Source: Vulcanimicrobiota bacterium
GTDB lineage: Bacteria; Vulcanimicrobiota; Xenobia; Xenobiales; JADMJV01
Length of the DNA stretch: 64,000 bases
Reading direction: 5' to 3'
Assembly: GCA_023447635.1 (NCBI GenBank)
Contig: JAEXNA010000254.1
Span: 43,676 to 107,675 of the forward strand
Shown: piece by piece, positions 17,455 through 26,462 of the stretch
Numbering within the stretch: the first letter of the stretch is position 1
Layout of the letters: every line of letters begins with the position of its first letter
Translations under genes and position numbers: made by a program
The notes under the pieces: generated by a model
Told to the model about the DNA's origin: nothing
Database searches by the model: none
What the model saw: only the letters and a program-made list of their open reading frames with translations

Positions 17455-18570
17455 ATGGCGGACGCGCGGCAGGTGCCCATGGGCGAAGGAAGTACACTCG
17501 GCAGCATGGACCGTCAGCCTGTTGGCCTACCTGCCTGGGTCGAAAGCCTTCTGTTGGGCAACCTTAGCTCCCGCCAAAAAATGGTGTGGGTGCTGCTGTT
17601 GGTCATCTTGACCATGCTGGTGCCGCTGGGCGACTACAGTCTGGGGCGAGGCATCTACCACCTGAACCTGTACCCGATCCCCGTGGTCTTGTCGACTTTC
17701 CTGTTTGGCGAACTGGGTCTGATGAGCGTGCTGGTCACCCTGGCGCTCTATCACGCCGTGCAGGTCCGCATGGGGTTAGAGGGGGTGACGCTGCTGGTCA
17801 ACAACCTGGGACAGCTTAGCATCACCTTCGTGGTCGGCCTGATCTGCTGCTGGCTGACCCGAAGCTATCGGGCACTCTACCAGGAAAAAGTGAACCTGGC
17901 CCGCGACCGCCATCGCTTGCTGCTGAGCCTGGTCCACGAATTGCGCAGCCCTCTGTTTGCCATCCGCGGCATTGTTCGCAACACCTCGCGCAACGTGGAA
18001 AAGCTGTCCGGGGATGATATTCGTCGCCAACTTAACGAGGCACAGGCCGCCATCGCGTCCATCAACCAGGATGTCGAGGGGCTGACTCAGGTGTTCCGCT
18101 CGGACCTGCACCGGGTCGAACCGCGACGCGAGCCGTGCTTGGCCGAAGCTCTGCTGGCCGCCCTGCGCGAGCGTCATCCCCGCGAGTTTCATCCCCAGCA
18201 CAGCTTAAAGACCTCGGTTTCCCCCGAACTGGAGACGGTTTTCTGCGACCGCCTGCTGACCGTCGGGATTCTCGACAACCTGGTGTCAAATTCGCTGCGC
18301 CACGCACCATCGGGCGAGGTCTCAGTGACCATCGAGCCGTCCGGAAGCGAGGTTCGTTTCCGCGTGACCGACCAGGGACCTGGCGTCTTGCCGTCCGATC
18401 GCGAGCGCATCTTTGGCCGCTACGAGCGCGGCGCTCACGGCTCTGGGGCGGGGTTTGGGGTTGGGCTGTACCTGGTTCAAAAATACGCCCGGGCACAGGG
18501 GGGAAGAGTGGTGGTGGACGAAGCCGCTACGGGGGCGTCCTTCTCATTCTACCTGCCCCGGAGCGTGTAG
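17455..18570 (+). CDS. Membrane sensor histidine kinase
   Basis: A 371-residue kinase if begun at ATG 17455; ATG 17479 or 17506 (MDRQPVGLPAWVESL) are alternatives that remove a poorly conserved leader. Four or five hydrophobic segments lie at about residues 40-135 with little extracytoplasmic loop, so it may sense the membrane or an internal signal. The H-box is LVHELRSPLFAI. The ATP-binding domain shows the N-box (ILDNLVSNSLRHA), G1 (VTDQGPGV), F-box (IFGRYERG) and G2 (GFGVGLYLV). The response regulator gene begins two bases after its stop, so they form a two-component pair. Confidence 0.9.
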   Translation: MADARQVPMGEGSTLGSMDRQPVGLPAWVESLLLGNLSSRQKMVWVLLLVILTMLVPLGDYSLGRGIYHLNLYPIPVVLSTFLFGELGLMSVLVTLALYHAVQVRMGLEGVTLLVNNLGQLSITFVVGLICCWLTRSYRALYQEKVNLARDRHRLLLSLVHELRSPLFAIRGIVRNTSRNVEKLSGDDIRRQLNEAQAAIASINQDVEGLTQVFRSDLHRVEPRREPCLAEALLAALRERHPREFHPQHSLKTSVSPELETVFCDRLLTVGILDNLVSNSLRHAPSGEVSVTIEPSGSEVRFRVTDQGPGVLPSDRERIFGRYERGAHGSGAGFGVGLYLVQKYARAQGGRVVVDEAATGASFSFYLPRSV

Positions 18571-18572
18571 CC

Positions 18573-19241
18573 GTGATCCGAGTTCTCATCGCCGACGACC
18601 ACAAACTGGTGCGCCAGATGCTGGCTTCCACCATCAGTGGGGAAGACGACCTGGAACTGGTGGCCGAGGCCGAAAACGGGGCACGCGCGGTGCAGTTGGC
18701 GGTACAGCACCAGCCTGACGTGCTGATTCTGGATATGAACATGCCCGACCTGACCGGGGTCCAGGTGATTCGAGAATTGGGCCACCAGGCGCCGTCCGTC
18801 AACGTTCTGGTGCTGACGGCGATCGAGGACGAGACCTACCTCTTCGAATCGTTGGCCGCCGGCGCCAAGGGCTATCTGCTCAAGGACAGCGACGTCGAAG
18901 AGGTGCTCACCGCCGTCCGCTCGCTGTCCGAGGGGAAGGCGCATCTGCACCCCCGTAGCACGATGAGCCTGCTGCTCGAGTTCCAGCGCAGCCGCACCGA
19001 ACCGGCCTCGGACGAACCGTCGCAAGAGCTAGCGAAGGTTGCTCTGACGCCCCGTGAGATGGAAGTTCTCGAGCTGGTGGGGTTTGGCTATTCAAACCCC
19101 GAGATAGCCAGCCGCCTGATCATCAGTGAGAAGACCGTCAAGACTCACGTTTCTCACATCCTGCATCGGCTCAACGTGAAGAGCCGAATCGCCGCAGCCA
19201 CATTTGCCGTCAATCACGGCCTCTGCCGTTCGTCCCGCTAA
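18573..19241 (+). CDS. NarL/FixJ-type response regulator with LuxR DNA-binding domain
   Basis: A 222-residue protein starting at GTG 18573, with GGAG about 9 bases upstream. The receiver domain has the acidic pair at residues 8-9 (IADDHK), the phosphorylated Asp54 (LILDMNMPDLTG), a conserved Thr in VLVLTAIED and the Lys in KGYLLKDSD. The output domain is a LuxR helix-turn-helix (LTPREMEVLELVGFGYSNPEIASRL, then SEKTVKTHVSHILHRLNVKSR). It should be phosphorylated by the kinase just upstream and bind DNA as a dimer. The inorganic-carbon operon lies directly downstream and is a natural but untested target. Confidence 0.92.
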   Translation: MIRVLIADDHKLVRQMLASTISGEDDLELVAEAENGARAVQLAVQHQPDVLILDMNMPDLTGVQVIRELGHQAPSVNVLVLTAIEDETYLFESLAAGAKGYLLKDSDVEEVLTAVRSLSEGKAHLHPRSTMSLLLEFQRSRTEPASDEPSQELAKVALTPREMEVLELVGFGYSNPEIASRLIISEKTVKTHVSHILHRLNVKSRIAAATFAVNHGLCRSSR

Positions 19242-19252
19242 GTCGCGCCGAG

Positions 19253-19276
19253 TAGACCTAGGTCTATGGACCTAGG
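19253..19276. promoter_or_regulatory. Perfect 14-bp palindrome plus a second CCTAGG core upstream of the sulP-dab operon
   Basis: TAGACCTAGGTCTA at 19253-19266 equals its own reverse complement. A second GACCTAGG occurs at 19269-19276. The pair sits between the response regulator and the sulP gene, about 145-170 bases before the sulP start. It could be a dimeric operator. It is a sequence observation only, with no regulator assigned. Confidence 0.4.
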
Positions 19277-19278
19277 AC

Positions 19279-19297
19279 CCTCCCCCCGGGGGGGAGG
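19279..19297 (+). terminator. C/G hairpin after the two-component pair
   Basis: CCTCCCCCC (19279-19287) faces GGGGGGGAGG (19288-19297), leaving almost no loop, and is followed by TTCTTG. It may end the kinase-regulator transcript. The lack of a loop and of a proper T tract weakens the call. Confidence 0.4.
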
Positions 19298-19420
19298 TTC
19301 TTGAGGGAAATTCCAAGCCGAAATCCCCCGGGTGGCTGATACCCCGTTCCTATCCCAGCGACCATAATCGGTCATCATCGGTAGGCGCTCACGGTCTATC
19401 GTCGGATAGGAGTTCGAATT

Positions 19421-21019
19421 TTGAGTAACCCTGCTATGGCCGGCCCTTTGTCGTCGCGCTCGTTCGCCAGCGACCTGACCTCCGGCTTTTTCGTTTTTCT
19501 CATCGCCCTGCCGCTCTGCCTGGGCATCGCGATGGCCTCGGGTTTCCCGCCGGTCGGCGGTGTGCTGACGGCCATCATCGGAGGCATGCTGTCCACTTTT
19601 CTGGGCAGCTCACGCCTGACCATCAAAGGGCCCGCTGCGGGTCTGATCGTGATCGCCGTCGGAGCGGTCACCGAACTGGGCGGGGGCGACCCGCTGACCG
19701 GCTATAAGCGGGCTCTGGCCGTAGGGGTGGTCGCGGCCATCATCCAGATCGTCTTTGCTCTGCTACGCGCGGCCAACCTGGGTGTGGCGATGTCGCCCTC
19801 GGTCGTGCACGGGATGTTGGCGGCTATCGGGGTGATCATCATCTCGAAGCAGTCGCATACGATGCTCGGGGTCAAGCCGGAAGCGGGCGGCCCCCTCTCG
19901 CTTCTGGCCCAGATCCCACACAGTATTACTCACGCCAACCCCGAGATCGCTTTGATAGGTCTGCTCTCCCTGGCCATCCTGGTCGGGCTGCCGCTGATCA
20001 AGGCGTCCTGGGCCCGCAAAGTGCCGGCTCCCCTGGTGGTATTGCTGGCTACCGTGCCGCTGGGTTACCTGTTCGACCTCGACCACACTCACACGTACAG
20101 CCTGGCTCAGCACAACTTCGAAGTTGGCCCTCAGTATCTGGTTCAGCTTCCCGGTAACCTGCTCTCGGCGGTGACCTCGCCGGACTTCTCTCAGGTGTTC
20201 AGCGCGACCTCGATCAAGTACATCATCATGTTCGCCCTGGTGGGCAGCATCGAGTCCGTCCTCAGCGTCCTGGCGGTCGACTCGCTGGACCCCGAGAAAC
20301 GCTCCTCTAACCTGAACCGCGACCTGCTGGCGGTAGGCGTCGGGAACCTGCTGGCCTCGATGGTCGGCGGTCTGCCGATGATCTCTGAAATCGTCCGTTC
20401 CAAAGCCAACATCGACGCCAAGGCGACCTCGGCCTGGTCCAACTTCTTCCACGGCCTGTTCCTCTTGCTGTTCGTGGCGCTGGCCCCCGGCCTGCTGCAC
20501 CGCATCCCTCTGGCGGCTCTGGCTGCGATGCTGGTCTACACCGGCTTCCGACTGGCCTCGCCGAACGAGTTCCGTCACGCTGCCGAAATCGGCAAAGACC
20601 AGATGGCGCTGTTCTTGACCACCTTGCTGGTTACCCTGGCCACCGACCTGCTGGTCGGTGTGACGGTGGGACTGATTCTGAAGATCGCCCTGCACGCTTC
20701 TCGCGGCGTCGGCTTCGGCGCCCTGCTCAAACCTCGCGTCAACGCCGCCTTCCAGGGCGACGAGATGATCGTCGAACTGCCCGACGCGGCTATCTTCTCG
20801 ACCCTGCTCAAGGTTCGTAAGACCATCGATCAGCGCCCGGCCGACGTCCGTACCGTGATCATCGACCTTCGCGAGGCGCGTCTGGTCGACCACACCTTCA
20901 TCCGCAATCTGCAGGCGATGGCCCAGGATTGGCCGGGACTCAAGCTCGAGTTCCTTGGGTTAGAGACGCTGCGCGGCGCTTCGGAGCATCCCCTGGCTTC
21001 GCGGCGGAGAGCGTCGTGA
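19421..21019 (+). CDS. SulP family anion transporter with STAS domain, probably for bicarbonate
   Basis: A 532-residue transporter starting at TTG 19421, with TAGGAG about 8 bases upstream. Residues 15-430 hold the SulP core with about 12 membrane segments, beginning SGFFVFLIALPLCLGIAMA and FPPVGGVLTAIIGG. Residues 445-520 form a short STAS domain (VIIDLREARLVDHTFI). SulP proteins carry sulfate, bicarbonate or other anions coupled to sodium or protons. Its stop overlaps the dabA start as GTGA. That tight coupling to dabA and dabB makes bicarbonate (BicA-like) the best guess; sulfate is the alternative. Confidence 0.9.
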   Translation: MSNPAMAGPLSSRSFASDLTSGFFVFLIALPLCLGIAMASGFPPVGGVLTAIIGGMLSTFLGSSRLTIKGPAAGLIVIAVGAVTELGGGDPLTGYKRALAVGVVAAIIQIVFALLRAANLGVAMSPSVVHGMLAAIGVIIISKQSHTMLGVKPEAGGPLSLLAQIPHSITHANPEIALIGLLSLAILVGLPLIKASWARKVPAPLVVLLATVPLGYLFDLDHTHTYSLAQHNFEVGPQYLVQLPGNLLSAVTSPDFSQVFSATSIKYIIMFALVGSIESVLSVLAVDSLDPEKRSSNLNRDLLAVGVGNLLASMVGGLPMISEIVRSKANIDAKATSAWSNFFHGLFLLLFVALAPGLLHRIPLAALAAMLVYTGFRLASPNEFRHAAEIGKDQMALFLTTLLVTLATDLLVGVTVGLILKIALHASRGVGFGALLKPRVNAAFQGDEMIVELPDAAIFSTLLKVRKTIDQRPADVRTVIIDLREARLVDHTFIRNLQAMAQDWPGLKLEFLGLETLRGASEHPLASRRRAS

Positions 21020-23853
21020 ACGCCAGCACCCGGGCGCCTTCGCGAGGCGCGGCCCCGGGGCGCGAGCGGGACCTGAGCAAAATCGTGGAAGAGGTCTCGC
21101 ACCTTCTTCCCGCTCAGGCGCCTATCCGCCGCTTCGTCCATCACAACACTCTACACCACTTTCAGCACCTGCCTTTTGAGGAGGCGGTGGTCCAGGCGGG
21201 CGCCCTGTTCGGCTGCCAGCCTTACCCGAGCGAGGAGTTCTTCGCCACTCAGGTAGCCCGCGGTCGGATTACCGAGCGCGACCTTGAAGCGGTGCTGGCG
21301 CTCGATGACGGGCTCAGCAGCCAGCCTGATTCGCCACTGCCTTTCGGCGGCTGGAACCGCAGTGACTTTCGTCGCTTTCGTCTGGGTCACGTGGTGGCCT
21401 GGCCGGGAGCCGCAGAAGTCAGGTTCCAGGTCGAAGAGGGAGAGGCACTGAGTTGCTTGAGGCCGGACCTGACCGATCGCGCTCGCGAGTCGTTTCTCGA
21501 CGGCGGCCTCCCTGCGGAGAGGCTGGCAGCGCTATGGCAGGCGCTATGCAAAAGCTGCGCGCCGCGACAGGCGCGTCAGGCGCAGGAGGATGGCGCGGTC
21601 GAACAAGTGGTCCATTCGCTGCTTATCCGCTTCTGTGGCGCCTATCTCGATCAGGGCGTCAGCTACTGGCCGATGCCACAGCGCGACGGGCTTTGGGGAT
21701 CATTCCTGGAACTGTACGGTCAGACCAGCCCAGCTTCGGCGCCCTGGCTTTCGGGACTCTCCGGGCGTCTGTCGCTCAAGCGGAAGCAGGGGGTCAGCGC
21801 GGAGAGCGCTCTGGCCGAAAATCTCGACCGTCTGGGGGTGCCTCGCGCCGAATGGCGATCCGCTCTGCAGAGGCGCGGGCTGGCGCTGCGCGGCTGGGCG
21901 GGGATGATATCGCAGATGGAGCAGCGCCCCGACCTGGCGCCGATCAAGGCGCCTCCCGTGCGCCTGCTGGACTACTTCGCGATCCTTACTGAACTCGAAG
22001 CGCAGGCTCGAGGCCACGCGGTCAGTTCCGCAGAGACGACGAGCGAGCGGCCGAACTACGAGCTTCTCTTCGAGGCGTTCGGACTGGCTCAGCTGGCTGG
22101 ACTCGGACCGACCGCGTTAGCGACTTCAGAACAGCGTGAAGGCTGGCTTCGTGCGGTCGAGCAGTTCTCGGAACTCGAGCGTCGTCGCCTCCTGTTCTGG
22201 GCTTATGAGCGCCGCTACCGGGTCGAGATTCTCGACGGGGTCAAGAACAATAGCGAACTCGGCGAGTACCGTCCTGCCCAGGAGCCCCTCTTCCAGGCCG
22301 TGTTCTGTATGGATGATCGGGAAGAGTCGCTGCGCCGGCACCTCGAAGAGATCGAGACCCAGGTTCAGACATTGGGCATGGCCGGCTTCTTCGGCGTGCG
22401 CATGGCCTACCGCGGATGGAACGACACCCGAGCGCTGCCACTTTGTCCGGCCAACGCCACTCCCGAACATCTGGTTCTGGAACAGCCGCTCGATGAGCGC
22501 CCTAACGCGAGACCGCTAGGCCATCTTCAGCAAACTCTGCGGTCCAGCCGCAACGGAGTCGTCTCGGGCGGCCTGCTGGCCACGGGGGCCGGCCTTTTCG
22601 CGGGCGTCTCCCTGGTCGGAAGGACGCTGGCTCCCGGGCTTTTCCAGCGGGCCACGGCGGCTATCGAGCGAACGTTCGTCGAGCCTCCCAGGACTCGCCT
22701 GAAGGTGGAACGACAGCCGCACGAGCCGAAGAACGGCGACGGTTTGTGGGAGGGTTTCACCGTCTCTGAGATGGCAGCGATCGTCGGCGGCTCGCTTCGA
22801 ATGATGGGGGCGCTGAAGCTTGCACCGCTCTTCTTAATCGTAGGGCACGGCTCGTCGAGCGTCAACAATCCCCACGAGGCGGCCTATGACTGCGGTGCGA
22901 CCGGCGGCGGCAAAGGAGGCCCCAACGCCCGAGCCTTTGCGGCTATGGCAAACCATCCCGAGGTTCGCCAGATGCTGGCAGAGCAGGGACTGGTCATACC
23001 CCCGTCAACCTGGTTCATCGGCTCTTTTCATAACACGTGCAACGACTCGATGGACTATTATGACCTCGATCTGGTGCCGGAAACGATGCAGCCCGCGGTG
23101 GCTCGCATGCGAGAGGCTCTGGCCAAGGCCTGCGTCATGGACGCTCACGAGCGGTGTCGACGATTTGCCAGCGTCGATCTCGAAGTCTCTCCCGAGCAGG
23201 CTTTTCGCCACGTCCAGGCTCGCGCGGTGACGCTGGCCCAGCCGCGTCCCGAGTGCGGTCACTGCACCAACTCGATCGCCATCATCGGACGACGCGAGCG
23301 AACGCGGGGGCTGTATCTGGACCGGCGCGCCTTCCTGGTCTCGTACGACCCAACCACGGATCCTGAATGGACCACTCTGCGCGGCATTCTCGAGTCGGTG
23401 GGTCCCGTGGGCGCGGGGATCAACCTCGAGTACTACTTCAGCTCCGTGGACAGCGCCGGCTACGGCTGCGGGACCAAACTGCCGCACAACATCACGGGTA
23501 TGCTCGGGGTGATGGACGGTCACGCTTCCGATCTGAGAACAGGCTTGCCGTGGCAGATGGTAGAGATCCATGAGCCGATGCGCTTGCTGGTCATCGTCGA
23601 AGCGACCCTCGAGGGGCTGGCTCAGATCATGGAGCAGAGTCCCGGAGTGCGAGAGCTTGTCGGAAAAGGTTGGATTCAGCTGGTGGCCTGGTCCCCGGAC
23701 AACAGCGATCTGTGGACCTACCAGAACGGTGCCTTCGTGGCCCACCAGTCGGACTCTAAAGCTCTGCCGGTAGTGGACCGCTCGCGCGACTACTACAAGG
23801 GGCAGCGAGACCATCTACCGCCGGCTCGAATCCAGTCGGCTTACGGAGGATAG
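21016..23853 (+). CDS. dabA: DabA (DUF2309/UPF0753), zinc subunit of the inorganic-carbon accumulation complex
   Basis: A 945-residue protein from GTG 21016, sharing the GTGA with the sulP stop. The beta-carbonic-anhydrase-like zinc site known from Halothiobacillus DabA is intact: Cys431 and Asp433 (FCMDDREES), His611 (IVGHGSSS) and Cys626 (AYDCGATGGG). The two-residue and 15-residue spacings match those described for the family. The N-terminus has the typical PAQAPIRRFVHHNTLHHF. DabA is a membrane-associated cytoplasmic protein that hydrates CO2 to bicarbonate, driven by its partner DabB. The start chosen excludes an upstream open extension inside sulP. Confidence 0.93.
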   Translation: MNASTRAPSRGAAPGRERDLSKIVEEVSHLLPAQAPIRRFVHHNTLHHFQHLPFEEAVVQAGALFGCQPYPSEEFFATQVARGRITERDLEAVLALDDGLSSQPDSPLPFGGWNRSDFRRFRLGHVVAWPGAAEVRFQVEEGEALSCLRPDLTDRARESFLDGGLPAERLAALWQALCKSCAPRQARQAQEDGAVEQVVHSLLIRFCGAYLDQGVSYWPMPQRDGLWGSFLELYGQTSPASAPWLSGLSGRLSLKRKQGVSAESALAENLDRLGVPRAEWRSALQRRGLALRGWAGMISQMEQRPDLAPIKAPPVRLLDYFAILTELEAQARGHAVSSAETTSERPNYELLFEAFGLAQLAGLGPTALATSEQREGWLRAVEQFSELERRRLLFWAYERRYRVEILDGVKNNSELGEYRPAQEPLFQAVFCMDDREESLRRHLEEIETQVQTLGMAGFFGVRMAYRGWNDTRALPLCPANATPEHLVLEQPLDERPNARPLGHLQQTLRSSRNGVVSGGLLATGAGLFAGVSLVGRTLAPGLFQRATAAIERTFVEPPRTRLKVERQPHEPKNGDGLWEGFTVSEMAAIVGGSLRMMGALKLAPLFLIVGHGSSSVNNPHEAAYDCGATGGGKGGPNARAFAAMANHPEVRQMLAEQGLVIPPSTWFIGSFHNTCNDSMDYYDLDLVPETMQPAVARMREALAKACVMDAHERCRRFASVDLEVSPEQAFRHVQARAVTLAQPRPECGHCTNSIAIIGRRERTRGLYLDRRAFLVSYDPTTDPEWTTLRGILESVGPVGAGINLEYYFSSVDSAGYGCGTKLPHNITGMLGVMDGHASDLRTGLPWQMVEIHEPMRLLVIVEATLEGLAQIMEQSPGVRELVGKGWIQLVAWSPDNSDLWTYQNGAFVAHQSDSKALPVVDRSRDYYKGQRDHLPPARIQSAYGG

Positions 23854-23858
23854 GACCC

Positions 23859-25172
23859 TTGAACGAACTCGCGCCCGCTCTCTGGGCGGGACCATTGCTT
23901 GTTTTTGCCTGGCTGACTTTGCTCTGGTGGACTCGCCGCCCGGTGGGCGAGAACCTGGCAGCCAGCGCTGTCGTAGGCGCCTTCAGTTGGAGCGGCCTGA
24001 TGGCGGTTGGTCAGCTGATCCGCCACGTCAGCCACAGTGAGAACACTCGCGACCTAGGTGTTTGGTTCTCTTTGCCCGACTATCAGAACGTCTGGACCCA
24101 GGCGGTTGATCCGTTGGGCTTGACCCTGGCTGCCCTGGCTTCGGGGCTGGTCGCCGTGATCGCCCACTTCTCGCGCAGCTATCTGCACCGCGAGATCGGC
24201 TACGTGCGCTTCTACCTGCTCACCACCTTGTTCGGGGGAGCGGTCCTGTTGGTCGCTCTCTCGGCCACTGTGGACCAACTCTTCTTCGGCTGGGAACTGG
24301 TGGGCCTGAGTTCGGCCCTGCTGATCGCGTTCTTTTCTCACCGGGTCGGTCCGGCCCGCAGCGGACTTCGGGCGTTTCTGACCTACCGGGTGGGCGATAT
24401 CGGTCTCTTGACCGCGGTGGTCATCCTTCATCACGCGACGGGCGGAACCGCCATCGACAGTATGACCCGCTTCGGCTGGTTGGGGGTGCGTGCCCCACAG
24501 GGGAGTGGCGTCTGTACGCTCATCATGCTGCTGATTCTTCTGGCCTGCGCGGGCAAGTCGGCACTGGCGCCGTTCGGTGGTTGGCTGCCGCGTGCCATGG
24601 AAGGCCCGACCCCTTCTAGCGCGGTGTTCTACGGCGCGCTCTCCATCAACCTGGGACCCTTCCTGCTACTGCGCTGTTGGCCGCTTCTCGAAGCTTCGCC
24701 GCTGGCCCGCCTGGCTGTCTTCCTGGTAGGAATGGCGACCGTGGTTCACGGGACCCTGGTGGGGCGGGTCCAGTCGGATGCCAAGAGCGCGCTAGCCTAC
24801 GGCTCGATGACGCAGGTCGGACTGATCGTGGTCGAGATCTCTCTGGGTTGGACCTGGTTCGCCGTCTTCCATATGGTGGGTCACGCCGGACTCAGGACTC
24901 TCGAGATGTTGCGAGCTCCTTCGTTGCTGCACGACTACCAGCATCTGGAACGATCTCTGGGCGAGGTGCTGCCTCGGATGGGGCTGCACTACGAACGCTG
25001 GCTTCCCGGGCCGATGCGCCGTTGGATGTATCGTCAGGCCTTGGAGCGCGGGATGTTCGAGGCGCTGCTGCTGTGGGCGGTCAGCGCCTGGCAGGGGCTG
25101 GCTGGAGTTTTGGACCGGGTGGATAGAAATTTGGAGAGCGCCCTGTGCGGCTCGGATGAGGTGAAGAAGTGA
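23859..25172 (+). CDS. dabB: DabB, NuoL/MrpA-like membrane subunit of the inorganic-carbon complex
   Basis: A 437-residue polytopic protein starting at TTG 23859, five bases after dabA. It has the proton-antiporter fold of complex I subunits: VDPLGLTLAALASGLVAVI, YLLTTLFGGAVLLVALSA, FFGWELVGLSSALLIAFF and ACAGKSALAPFGGWLPRAMEGPTP. The Glu of GWELVG and the Lys of AGKSA are the conserved ion-path residues. In known DAC systems DabB couples ion flow to DabA-catalysed CO2 hydration. This DabB is shorter than a full NuoL and is followed by a second antiporter-like gene, so the channel may be shared between two polypeptides. Confidence 0.9.
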   Translation: MNELAPALWAGPLLVFAWLTLLWWTRRPVGENLAASAVVGAFSWSGLMAVGQLIRHVSHSENTRDLGVWFSLPDYQNVWTQAVDPLGLTLAALASGLVAVIAHFSRSYLHREIGYVRFYLLTTLFGGAVLLVALSATVDQLFFGWELVGLSSALLIAFFSHRVGPARSGLRAFLTYRVGDIGLLTAVVILHHATGGTAIDSMTRFGWLGVRAPQGSGVCTLIMLLILLACAGKSALAPFGGWLPRAMEGPTPSSAVFYGALSINLGPFLLLRCWPLLEASPLARLAVFLVGMATVVHGTLVGRVQSDAKSALAYGSMTQVGLIVVEISLGWTWFAVFHMVGHAGLRTLEMLRAPSLLHDYQHLERSLGEVLPRMGLHYERWLPGPMRRWMYRQALERGMFEALLLWAVSAWQGLAGVLDRVDRNLESALCGSDEVKK

Positions 25173-26413
25173 CAGCCACAGCGACGGTGATACTACAGGT
25201 TCTAGCGCTGGCGGTAAGCGCCCTGGCCGTGTTGCAAGGCGAGGATAGTCGAGCAGCCCGTCGACTGGCCTGTTTGCTTTCGGGAGTGGTCACAGTGTGG
25301 GCTGTCGGCGCTTTGGTTGCCGTGAGCTTCGAGGCCGAGCCGTTCAGTTGGCGCACGCCTTTCCCGGCGGTGATCGCTATCGTCACGTTCGTGGCGGTCA
25401 GCGTATCGTCGCTGGCCAACACCCGGCCTGGCACCTACGCGGCAATTCTTGCCCTGGGGGCGCTGTCCTCGACGGGAGTATGGTGCGGGGACGAACTTGG
25501 GCTCTGGGGTCTGATGGCGGCCCAGTCTGCGGTCGTCGCGCTCGAGTTAAGGGGGCGGGATAGGACCTTGCTTTCTTGTTTTCTGCGCTTCCAGGTTCTA
25601 GCTCTGCTTTGCCTGGGCGGGTCGCTGGCCCTGGGCGGGAACTTCTGGCTGGCGGCGGCGGCCGTGGCTCTGCGTCAGGGCGTATGGCCGTTTCATAGCT
25701 GGTTCCTTCGCTTCACGGGGAAGGCTCCGCTGGGTCTGGTGACCGCCTTTGTGGCGCCGCAGGTCGCGACTCTGGTTTTCCTGGCTTCGCTCTCACCTTC
25801 GGCCGGGACAGGGTTGGCGGTGCTGGCGATGGTCTCGGCCTTGTGGACTGCGGTGCTGGCCTCGGTGCAGGCCGACCTGAAGCGGGTGCTGGGCTATCTG
25901 TTGGCCGGCCAAGGGGCGCTGGTCGCCTTTGGTCTGGCCGGGACAGACCCGGTAGGACACACGGGCGGCCTGGGCCTGTGGCTGTTGGTGGCCCTGGGCA
26001 CCGCCGGTTTCGCGATGGTGTGCGAGGCGCTGACGGCTCGCCACGTTGATGCGCTGTCGCTGCAGCGGCCGGGTGGCGACTTCGAGTCGACGCCAATTTT
26101 GGCCACTTCGTTCCTGCTCACCGGCATGGCGCTGGTGGGGCTGCCCGGAAGCCTGGGTTTCGTGGCCGAGGACCTGCTGGTGCAGGGCACGCTGGCAGAG
26201 CATCCCGCGCTGGCGCTGGGGATGGTGGTGGTAACCGCCATCAACGCTTACTCGGTGATGCGCTGCGTGCTCTCGCTGTTCGTGGGGCCTCGAGGCGACG
26301 GACCGCGCACCGACCTTTTCCCGCGCGAGCGCCTGGCGCTCTCGGTGGTGCTGGTGTCGCTGCTGCTGCTGGGCTGCGCCCCGCGCCTGTTCGTGGCCTG
26401 GTTCGGAGCCTGA
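25169..26413 (+). CDS. NuoM/NuoN/MrpD-like membrane protein, last gene of the dab operon
   Basis: A 414-residue, very hydrophobic protein starting at GTG 25169, which overlaps the dabB stop as GTGA. About 11-12 membrane segments are seen. The antiporter motif region reads ALRQGVWPFHSWFLRFTGKAPLG, with SVQADLKRVLGYLLAGQGALVAF after it, as in complex I subunits M/N. The canonical central Glu and Lys are less obvious than in dabB. It is coupled to dabB and closed by a terminator, so it is probably a second ion-translocating or structural subunit of the same complex. Stand-alone antiporter activity is less likely. Confidence 0.82.
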   Translation: MTATATVILQVLALAVSALAVLQGEDSRAARRLACLLSGVVTVWAVGALVAVSFEAEPFSWRTPFPAVIAIVTFVAVSVSSLANTRPGTYAAILALGALSSTGVWCGDELGLWGLMAAQSAVVALELRGRDRTLLSCFLRFQVLALLCLGGSLALGGNFWLAAAAVALRQGVWPFHSWFLRFTGKAPLGLVTAFVAPQVATLVFLASLSPSAGTGLAVLAMVSALWTAVLASVQADLKRVLGYLLAGQGALVAFGLAGTDPVGHTGGLGLWLLVALGTAGFAMVCEALTARHVDALSLQRPGGDFESTPILATSFLLTGMALVGLPGSLGFVAEDLLVQGTLAEHPALALGMVVVTAINAYSVMRCVLSLFVGPRGDGPRTDLFPRERLALSVVLVSLLLLGCAPRLFVAWFGA

Positions 26414-26431
26414 GTCCGGCTCCGGCTTAGT

Positions 26432-26462
26432 AAAGAGGGAGCCGTCTCTGGCTCCCTCTTTT
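26432..26462. terminator. Bidirectional intrinsic terminator
   Basis: Perfect 12-bp stem AAAGAGGGAGCC (26432-26443) with its complement (26450-26461), a six-base loop and T/A tracts on both sides. It ends the dab operon and also serves the convergent 26463 gene. Confidence 0.92.

Noticed and set aside
19763..20893. 376-codon minus-strand open frame
   Set aside because: It lies fully antisense to the sulP transporter, whose motifs are clear, and is Gln/Arg/His-rich without any recognisable domain.
20929..21015. Upstream extension of dabA
   Set aside because: It lies inside sulP in another frame and is not conserved in style; GTG 21016 gives the GTGA coupling.
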